This document shows, one piece after another, positions 58,204 through 64,000 of a DNA stretch of 64,000 nt. The notes below the pieces were generated by a model. It had not been told where the DNA came from. It saw nothing but the letters and a program-made list of their open reading frames with translations, and searched no databases. Positions within the stretch are counted from its first letter, which is position 1. Every line of letters starts with the position of its first letter. Both the position numbers and the translations under genes were made by a program. Source of the DNA: RGIG4708 sp045633845 (GTDB taxonomy: Bacteria > Bacillota > Clostridia > UMGS1810); assembly GCA_045633845.1 (NCBI GenBank), contig JAZQZC010000017.1:1-64000 (forward strand), written 5' to 3'.

Positions 58204-59366
58204 GCAATTTTGACATTAACAATTTTATAAACAGCTCTGTTACAAATATGCAGCCAAGCGGCATACGAAAGTTTTTTGACATTGTAAGCACAATGAAGGA
58301 TGCTATAAGTCTTGGCGTTGGTGAACCCGATTTTGCCACACCCTGGCATATCCGTGATGCGGGCATATACTCGCTTGAAAAAGCTCAGACGCACTACACT
58401 TCAAACTCGGGTCTGATTGAGCTTCGTGAGCAAATTTGCAGCTATGTGCAAAAATTTAACCTTAGCTACAAACCTGATGAAGTGCTGGTAACCGTTGGCG
58501 GTAGCGAGGGTGTTGACCTTGTTATGAGAACAGTGCTCGAACCTGGCGACGAAGTGCTTGTGCACGAGCCTGCATTTGTTTGCTACAAGCCGTGTGCACA
58601 GCTTGCAGGCGGAGTGCCTGTTACCATACAGACAACGAGTGACAACGGATTTAAGCTTACTGCACAGCAAATCGAAGAAAAAATCACACCAAAAACAAAA
58701 ATGATTGTTCTATCCTATCCCAATAATCCAACCGGCGCAATTATGACAAAAGAAGATTTGGAACCAATTGCCGAGGTTGTAAAAAAGCATAATATAATTG
58801 TGCTTTCGGATGAGATATATGCTGAACTTACTTATGGTGGTAAGAAGCATTTTTCTATAGCTTCGCTCCCTGATATGAAAGACAGATGCATAGTTGTAAA
58901 CGGATTTTCAAAAGCTTTTGCAATGACTGGTTGGCGTCTTGGCTTTACACTTGCAAACAGCACCCTTACAAAAGCTATGACAAAGGTACATCAGTATGCA
59001 ATTATGAGCTCGCCCACAACAAGTCAGTACGCTGCCATTGAGGCTCTCAAAAACGGCGAAAAATCAATTCGTGATATGTGCGCCGAATATGATGACCGCA
59101 GAAAAATTATTGTTGAATCATTCAACAAACTTGGTCTTACATGCTTTGACCCCGAGGGCGCATTTTACATATTCCCTTCAATACAAGCAACAGGCTTGTC
59201 GAGCAACGATTTTTGTGAGCAGCTACTTATGGACCAAAAGGTTGCGGTTGTGCCCGGTACTGCGTTTGGCGACTGCGGTGAAGGATTTATCCGTGTTTCG
59301 TATGCATACAGTATAGAGCAGATAAACAAAGCGGTAGATAGAATAGAAAAATTTTTAAACAAATAG
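58200..59366 (+). CDS. Class I/II pyridoxal-phosphate aminotransferase
   Basis: A 388-residue fold-type I aminotransferase. The N-terminus contains SLGVGEPDFATPWHI; SYPNNPTGA and the PLP lysine in VNGFSKAFAMTGWRLG (near 235) follow, and Arg in EGFIRVSYA binds the substrate carboxylate. The group includes PatA and aspartate/aromatic aminotransferases; exact specificity is not readable. It overlaps the Lrp-like gene (ATGA) and precedes trmL by 15 nt. Confidence 0.9.
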   Translation: MSNFDINNFINSSVTNMQPSGIRKFFDIVSTMKDAISLGVGEPDFATPWHIRDAGIYSLEKAQTHYTSNSGLIELREQICSYVQKFNLSYKPDEVLVTVGGSEGVDLVMRTVLEPGDEVLVHEPAFVCYKPCAQLAGGVPVTIQTTSDNGFKLTAQQIEEKITPKTKMIVLSYPNNPTGAIMTKEDLEPIAEVVKKHNIIVLSDEIYAELTYGGKKHFSIASLPDMKDRCIVVNGFSKAFAMTGWRLGFTLANSTLTKAMTKVHQYAIMSSPTTSQYAAIEALKNGEKSIRDMCAEYDDRRKIIVESFNKLGLTCFDPEGAFYIFPSIQATGLSSNDFCEQLLMDQKVAVVPGTAFGDCGEGFIRVSYAYSIEQINKAVDRIEKFLNK

Positions 59367-59381
59367 CACGGAGATACAAAA

Positions 59382-59882
59382 ATGGCATTTAACATTGTTC
59401 TTGTAGAGCCCGAAATTCCGCAAAATACAGGCAATATAGCGCGTACCTGTGCAGTTTCGGGAACAAATTTGCATCTTATAAAACCATACGGTTTCAGAAT
59501 TACCGACAAAAACTTAAAAAGAGCCGGTCTTGACTACTGGCATTTGCTCAACATTACCGAATATGACAGTGTTGAAGAGTTTTTTGAAAAAAATAATGGC
59601 GGTACATTTTACTATGCCACATCAAAGGGCAGGCATCGTCACTCGGATGTAAATTTTAAGGATGGCGATTATATTTTGTTTGGCAAAGAAACAAAAGGTC
59701 TTGATGAACAATTATTAAAATCAAATGAGCAATTTGCCATCAGAATACCAATGGTTAACGACACAAGATGCCTCAACCTTGCAAATTCTGTTGCAGTTGT
59801 ATTGTATGAGGCTTTGCGTCAGAATAATTATTTTGACCTTGAAACAAGCGGAAACCTTACAACATTAAACTGGGATGAATAA
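59382..59882 (+). CDS. trmL: tRNA (cytidine(34)-2'-O)-methyltransferase
   Basis: A 166-residue minimal SPOUT methyltransferase: N-terminus NIVLVEPEIPQNTGNIARTCA, SAM-binding knot ILFGKETKGLDE and IPMVNDTRCLNLANSVAVVLYEALRQ. It methylates the wobble base of tRNA-Leu isoacceptors. Length is typical. Confidence 0.94.
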   Translation: MAFNIVLVEPEIPQNTGNIARTCAVSGTNLHLIKPYGFRITDKNLKRAGLDYWHLLNITEYDSVEEFFEKNNGGTFYYATSKGRHRHSDVNFKDGDYILFGKETKGLDEQLLKSNEQFAIRIPMVNDTRCLNLANSVAVVLYEALRQNNYFDLETSGNLTTLNWDE

Positions 59883-59928
59883 TTCCCGATAAATTACATT
59901 TAATATTATAACGAAAGGATTGATATCA

Positions 59929-60783
59929 ATGAAAGGAATAAAAATTATTACAGACACAGCTTCGGATATTACACTTGAGCTTGCAAAACAAAAAGATATT
60001 CATCTTATTCCTATTAATATCAACATCGACGGCGTATCATACAAAGATAGATATGATATTGATTGCGAACAATTCAACAAAATGCTCCCCAAATGCAAAG
60101 AAATGCCCAAAACAGCTCAGATATCTGTTAGCGAGCACTATGATGAATTTAAAAAATTCAGCGATGATTATACAATTATCTATTGCTGTATTTCGGCAAA
60201 AGCAAGCGGAACAATTCAATCTGCCCATATGGCAAAGCAAATGATTGAAGAAGAAAATCCCGATGCAGATATCAACATTGTTAACTGCAACACTTTTTCG
60301 TACTGCTATGGCTACTGGGTGCTCAAAGCTGCAGACATGGCAAAGGAGGGCGCAAGTGTTAAGGAAATTGTTGATATGATAGAAAAAAATTCTGAGCAAA
60401 CCGAGGCGATTTTTGTTGTTGATGACCTTACCTATCTCGAAAAAGGCGGCAGAATAAAGCCTGCAGCAAAAATTGTTGGTAACTTACTGGACATCAAGCC
60501 CATTCTTACAATCGAGGATGGCCTTATCGGCAGCAAAGATAAGGTAAGAGGAGCAAAAAAAGTAAACAAAAAGCTTCTTGATATACTTATGAATGACATA
60601 CGCGAGGATTACGACCAGACGATTATTATATTTCATATTAATGCTGCCCAAAAGGCCGAGGCGCTCAAAGCTCAGCTTTTGGAAAATACTCCTTTTAAAA
60701 ACACCATTATTGTCGAGGTTGGCCCTACCATAAGCATACATGCGGGTCCCGGAACATGCGCATACGGATTTTTAAAAAAATAA
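59929..60783 (+). CDS. DegV family fatty-acid-binding protein
   Basis: A 284-residue two-domain protein starting MKGIKIITDTASDI. The lipid-binding EDD fold shows the TAQIS motif, CCISAKASGTIQSA and YLEKGGRIKPAAKIVGNLLDIKPIL. DegV-family proteins (FakB-type) bind fatty acids, often for phosphorylation by FakA. ATG at 59929 with AAAGGA 9 nt upstream is preferred over TTG at 59920. No FakA gene is adjacent. Confidence 0.9.
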   Translation: MKGIKIITDTASDITLELAKQKDIHLIPININIDGVSYKDRYDIDCEQFNKMLPKCKEMPKTAQISVSEHYDEFKKFSDDYTIIYCCISAKASGTIQSAHMAKQMIEEENPDADINIVNCNTFSYCYGYWVLKAADMAKEGASVKEIVDMIEKNSEQTEAIFVVDDLTYLEKGGRIKPAAKIVGNLLDIKPILTIEDGLIGSKDKVRGAKKVNKKLLDILMNDIREDYDQTIIIFHINAAQKAEALKAQLLENTPFKNTIIVEVGPTISIHAGPGTCAYGFLKK

Positions 60784-60865
60784 CAACAAATACTGTATTT
60801 TGAATTAAGTATTTGTTAATTTTATAACAATATTAATTATATATTGCTTTTTTTAAATAAATCTC

Positions 60866-60894
60866 TTGCAAAATTTTTCCAAATATACTATTAT
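60866..60894 (+). promoter_or_regulatory. Sigma-A-type promoter of pgk-tpiA
   Basis: TTGCAA (60866-60871) and TATTAT (60889-60894) with a 17-nt spacer, 59 nt before the pgk ATG, in a very A+T-rich stretch. Confidence 0.65.
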
Positions 60895-60953
60895 TATATT
60901 TGTGTAATTATGTTTTTAAAATAATTTAAAATATATTTATGAGGTGAAAAGAA

Positions 60954-62138
60954 ATGAACAAAAAAACTATTGAAGATATCGTTGTTACAGGTAAAAAAGT
61001 ACTTGTAAGATGTGATTTTAACGTTCCACTTGATGAGAACAAAAATATCACAGACGAAAACAGACTTGTAGGCGCACTTCCTACAATCAAATATCTTTCG
61101 GAAAATGGCGCAAAGGTTATTCTTTGCTCACATCTTGGCAGACCAAAGGGCGAATTCAATATGAAATACAGCCTCGCTCCAGTAGCGGCAAGACTCTCGG
61201 AGCTTCTTGGTAAAGAGGTTAAAATGGCTGATGATGTTATCGGCGAAAGCGCAAAAGCTACAGTTGCTGCTCTCAGCGATGGTGATATATGCCTTCTCGA
61301 AAACGTTAGATTCCACAAGGAAGAAGAAAAGAACGATGCTGAATTTTCGAAGCAGCTTGCTTCACTTGCCGAAATTTATGTAAATGATGCATTTGGTACA
61401 GCTCACAGAGCACATGCTTCTACAGCAGGTGTTGCAGACTATCTTCCTGCAGTATGCGGCTACCTTATCGGCAAAGAAATTGACGTTATGGGCAAAGCTC
61501 TTTCTAACCCTGCAAGACCTTTTGTGGCCATTCTTGGCGGAGCAAAGGTTTCTGACAAAATCGGTGTAATCGAAAACCTCCTCGACAAGGTAGACAGCCT
61601 TATTATCGGTGGCGGTATGGCTTACACATTCCTCAAATCACAGGGATACGAGGTTGGTAAATCAATTTGCGAAATGGATAAGCTTGACCTTGCAAGAGAC
61701 CTTATGGCAAAAGCACAGGCTAAAGGCGTTGAGCTCCTCCTCCCTGTTGAAACTGTTGTTGCTAAAGAATTCAGCAACGATGCAGAAGAAAAAACCGTTC
61801 CTTCTATTGCAATTCCTGCAGATTACGAAGGTCTTGATATCGGGCCAAAAACTGTTGAGCTCTTTTCAAATGCTATCAGCAAAGCAAAAACAGTTATCTG
61901 GAACGGACCTATGGGTGTATTTGAAATGCCTAAATTTGCAGTTGGTACAAAAGCTATTGCAAAAGCAGTTGCAGAAGCTGATGCTGTTACAATCATCGGC
62001 GGCGGCGACTCTGCTGCAGCAGTTCAGCAGCTTGGCTTTGCTGACAAAATGACACACATTTCAACAGGCGGCGGTGCTTCGCTCGAATATCTCGAAGGTA
62101 AGGTATTGCCTGGCATTGATTGCCTTAACGACAAATAA
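60954..62138 (+). CDS. pgk: Phosphoglycerate kinase
   Basis: A 394-residue glycolytic enzyme. The N-terminal domain has VRCDFNVPLDENKNITDENR (17-36) and SHLGRPKG; the C-terminal nucleotide domain has ILGGAKVSDKIGVI, WNGPMGVFE and TIIGGGDSAAA. It makes ATP from 1,3-bisphosphoglycerate. GAGGTG precedes the ATG. Codon use is markedly biased toward GCT/AAA/CTC-type codons, as in highly expressed rpsB and tsf. Confidence 0.97.
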   Translation: MNKKTIEDIVVTGKKVLVRCDFNVPLDENKNITDENRLVGALPTIKYLSENGAKVILCSHLGRPKGEFNMKYSLAPVAARLSELLGKEVKMADDVIGESAKATVAALSDGDICLLENVRFHKEEEKNDAEFSKQLASLAEIYVNDAFGTAHRAHASTAGVADYLPAVCGYLIGKEIDVMGKALSNPARPFVAILGGAKVSDKIGVIENLLDKVDSLIIGGGMAYTFLKSQGYEVGKSICEMDKLDLARDLMAKAQAKGVELLLPVETVVAKEFSNDAEEKTVPSIAIPADYEGLDIGPKTVELFSNAISKAKTVIWNGPMGVFEMPKFAVGTKAIAKAVAEADAVTIIGGGDSAAAVQQLGFADKMTHISTGGGASLEYLEGKVLPGIDCLNDK

Positions 62139-62169
62139 TTTGCTATTTTACGAAAGGAATTGATTAGTT

Positions 62170-62916
62170 ATGAGAAAAACAATAGTTGCCGGAAACTGGA
62201 AAATGAATATGACTCCAAGCCAGGCTAAAACTCTTATAGAAGAGCTCAAGCCACTTGTTGCAGACAGTAAAAACGGATGCATTATCTGTGTTCCTTACAC
62301 AGACCTATATGTAGCTTTAGAAGCAACAAAAGGCTCCAACATCGAGGTTGGTGCCGAAAATATGTATTTTGAAGAATCAGGCGCATACACAGGCGAAATC
62401 TCCCCTGCTATGCTCGAGGAAATGGGCGTTAAATATGTTATCATCGGTCACAGTGAAAGAAGACAGTATTTTGCCGAAACTGATGTAACAGTTAACAAAA
62501 AGGTTCTCAAGGCGTTTGAACACAACCTTATTCCTATTGTTTGTGTTGGTGAATCATTGGAGCAGAGAGAGCAAGGCATCACATTTGAGCTTGTTTCTAT
62601 GCAGACAAAAATTGCCCTTCTCGGTCTTACAGCTGAGCAGGTTAAAAAGACAATTATTGCGTACGAACCAATTTGGGCTATCGGTACAGGTAAAACTGCT
62701 ACAAATGAACAGGCTCAGGAGGTTTGTGCAAAAATCAGAGAAACTGTTGCTGCAGTATATGGCAATGATGCAGCCGAGGCTATTACAATTCAGTACGGTG
62801 GCAGCGTAAATGCTAAAAACAGTGCCGAGCTTTTTGCTAAAGAAGATATCGACGGCGGTCTTGTTGGCGGTGCTTCTCTCAAAGCAAACGATTTTTCAAT
62901 AATCGTAAACAGTTAG
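62170..62916 (+). CDS. tpiA: Triosephosphate isomerase
   Basis: A 248-residue TIM barrel. AGNWKMN (7-13) supplies Lys, VIIGHSERR the catalytic His, YEPIWAIGTGKTA the catalytic Glu and loop 6, and IQYGGSVNAKN the phosphate site. It follows pgk by 31 nt with AAAGGAA upstream. Its TAG stop lies within the left terminal repeat of the element that separates it from gpmI. Confidence 0.97.
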   Translation: MRKTIVAGNWKMNMTPSQAKTLIEELKPLVADSKNGCIICVPYTDLYVALEATKGSNIEVGAENMYFEESGAYTGEISPAMLEEMGVKYVIIGHSERRQYFAETDVTVNKKVLKAFEHNLIPIVCVGESLEQREQGITFELVSMQTKIALLGLTAEQVKKTIIAYEPIWAIGTGKTATNEQAQEVCAKIRETVAAVYGNDAAEAITIQYGGSVNAKNSAELFAKEDIDGGLVGGASLKANDFSIIVNS

Positions 62917-63192
62917 TGTGACAGGATTCGAACCCTCAATGCCTGACATCTGAAATTTTTGAAATCTTTCAGATTGTCGGTTTTGACGGGCGTCAGCCCG
63001 CCTGCAACCTGTAGCACTGAAATCTTAACAAAAATTTCAAGATAGCAGGTGCAAAGCAGTTTCACATAGAAAAATTTTTCTGAAACAAAGTAAATTACGA
63101 AGGGAATACTCGCGTATTTTCAAGGAATTTACTGAAGTTTCAGGTAAATTTTCCATGTGAAACCACTGTTGGTTCGAGTCCTGTCACACTAA
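62913..63192. repeat. 280-bp element with tRNA T-arm-like terminal inverted repeats
   Basis: The outer 22 bp at each end (62913-62934 and 63171-63192) are inverted copies with one mismatch. Each arm, read outward, looks like a tRNA 3' half (GGTTCGA-A/G-TCC then TGTCACAC), but no D-arm or anticodon arm exists. Inside are nested stems: GTTTCACAT near 63059 with ATGTGAAAC near 63160, CTGAAA/TTTCAG near 62950-62975, a CGGGC/GCCCG hairpin near 62990, and AATAC/GTATT near 63105. The sequence TA flanks the GTGTGAC core at both ends, as with TA-target insertions. It could be a MITE-like repeat or a structured RNA; no ORF is present. Confidence 0.6.
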
Positions 63193-63196
63193 TTAC

Positions 63197-63230
63197 AAAA
63201 ACTCTGCTGCGTTTGCGGCAGAGTTTTCTA
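63197..63230 (+). terminator. Terminator-like hairpin upstream of gpmI
   Basis: AAAACTCTGCTGC pairs with GCGGCAGAGTTTT (one G-U) around a 4-nt loop, followed by CTAAAG, 25 nt before the gpmI ATG. It may end the transcript crossing the preceding element or attenuate gpmI. Confidence 0.65.
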
Positions 63231-63254
63231 AAGAAACAGAAAGGAATTTAAGTT

Positions 63255-64000
63255 ATGAGTAAAAAACCTGTTGTACTCGCTATACTTGATGGTTACGGTG
63301 AAAGCGAATTCAAAAACGGCAATGCTATATATACTGCAAAAACACCGCGTATGAATGAATTTATGACAAAATATCCAAAGTCGGTAATTCACGCAAGCGG
63401 CCTGGATGTTGGTTTGCCCGATGGTCAGATGGGCAACTCTGAGGTTGGCCACACAAATATCGGTGCAGGCAGAATTGTATATCAGGAGCTTACCAGAATT
63501 ACAAAATCAATTAACGACGGTGACTTTTATGAAAACGAAGCACTTTTGGGTGCTTGTGAAAACTGCAAAAAATATGACAGTTCCCTTCATATTATGGGTC
63601 TTTTGTCTGACGGCGGTGTTCACAGCCATTTTGAACATTTGCTCGGTATTATAAAGCTTGCAAAGAAAAATAATCTGGATAAAGTCTATGTACACTGCTT
63701 TATGGACGGCAGAGACGTGTCCCCCACCAGCGGTATTGATTTTGTAAAAAATCTTGTAGAAAAGCTTCGTGAAACAGAATGTGGACAAATTGCTTCTGTT
63801 ATGGGCAGATATTACGCAATGGACAGAGATAACCGCTGGGAGCGTGTAAAACTTGCATATGACGCTATGGTTAAAGGCGAAGGAGCAAAATGTGAATCTG
63901 CTGTTGTAGCTGTTGAAAAATCATACAATGAGGATGTAACCGACGAATTTATTGTTCCAACTGTAGTTGTAAAAGATGATAAAGCTATCGGCACAATTTC
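63255..64000 (+). CDS. gpmI: 2,3-bisphosphoglycerate-independent phosphoglycerate mutase, N-terminal part (3' end outside window)
   Basis: The frame from ATG 63255 is open to the window end, giving the first 248 residues of an enzyme normally about 510 aa. The metal-binding Asp is in VVLAILDGYGESE, the phosphorylated catalytic Ser in GNSEVGHTNIGAGR (near 62), and the phosphotransferase domain continues with MGLLSDGGVHSH, DGRDVSPTSG and MGRYYAMDRDNRWER. It interconverts 3- and 2-phosphoglycerate using Mn2+. AAAGGAA precedes the start. It completes the pgk-tpiA-gpmI glycolytic order seen in many Bacillota. Confidence 0.95.
   Translation, partial: MSKKPVVLAILDGYGESEFKNGNAIYTAKTPRMNEFMTKYPKSVIHASGLDVGLPDGQMGNSEVGHTNIGAGRIVYQELTRITKSINDGDFYENEALLGACENCKKYDSSLHIMGLLSDGGVHSHFEHLLGIIKLAKKNNLDKVYVHCFMDGRDVSPTSGIDFVKNLVEKLRETECGQIASVMGRYYAMDRDNRWERVKLAYDAMVKGEGAKCESAVVAVEKSYNEDVTDEFIVPTVVVKDDKAIGTI

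Noticed and set aside
62913..63192. A functional tRNA gene with an intron
   Set aside because: Both ends give the same T-arm-like sequence in opposite orientation and there is no D-arm or anticodon stem.
1..64000. CRISPR arrays, insertion sequences, rRNA genes
   Set aside because: No regularly spaced direct repeats, transposase genes or rRNA sequences were seen on either strand.

Overview
The window looks like chromosomal DNA from an A+T-rich, endospore-forming member of the Clostridia (Bacillota), probably an uncultured or gut-type lineage. The evidence is the Bacillus/Clostridium gene orders (spoIIIAA-AH / asp23 / nusB / xseA / xseB / dxs / tlyA, and rpsB-tsf-pyrH-frr-uppS-cdsA-dxr-rseP), many sporulation genes (spoIIIA operon, spoIID, spoIIQ, cwlD, sigH), strong GGAGG ribosome binding sites and consensus sigma-A promoters. 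No named species can be assigned from sequence reading alone. Both ends cut through genes (CDP-glucose 4,6-dehydratase on the left, gpmI on the right).

Layout: 1-10003 (+) is the end of a surface-polysaccharide cluster, visibly more A+T-rich than the rest: deoxysugar enzymes, four glycan-transferring enzymes, an acyltransferase, a pyruvyl-transferase-like protein, a Wzx-type flippase and an Fe-S F420-dehydrogenase-beta-like protein. 10035-11326 (-) holds tadA, a ttcA-like gene and tRNA-Gly. 11498-18645 (+) is the translation / UMP kinase / isoprenoid and phospholipid block. 18715-23956 has a LOG-family gene, a small membrane protein, cwlD, citrate synthase, spoIID and spoIIQ. 24132-32756 (-) is a DUF2232-gdpP-rplI-dnaB-tilS-hpt-ftsH operon. 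lepA (+) follows, then a long leftward run from 48732 to 34798: spoIIIA, asp23-like, nusB, xseA, xseB, a large non-coding RNA, oapA, dxs, tlyA, radC, DUF2156, DJ-1 and a Xer-type recombinase. sigH diverges from spoIIIA. 49440-54532 (-) holds a lipid-glycosylation-like trio, an EamA transporter, rlmH and a cysteine-desulfurase-like/DUF3343 pair. The right end has mreB, kdgK-eda, an Lrp/aminotransferase pair, trmL, degV and the glycolytic genes pgk-tpiA-gpmI.

The outstanding item is the 640-nt gene-free interval between xseB and a four-helix membrane protein upstream of dxs. Its position, size, mutually complementary ends and dense helices match the OLE (ornate, large, extremophilic) RNA, and the next gene matches its membrane partner OapA. 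OLE is a known RNA class whose biochemical function is still incompletely understood. Other unusual items are an in-frame TGA at codon 44 of spoIIIAA, a one-base frameshift near the start of a CrtO-type acyltransferase, a 280-bp element with tRNA T-arm-like terminal inverted repeats between tpiA and gpmI, a 122-nt long-range foldable sequence after spoIIQ, and a structured leader upstream of rpsB.
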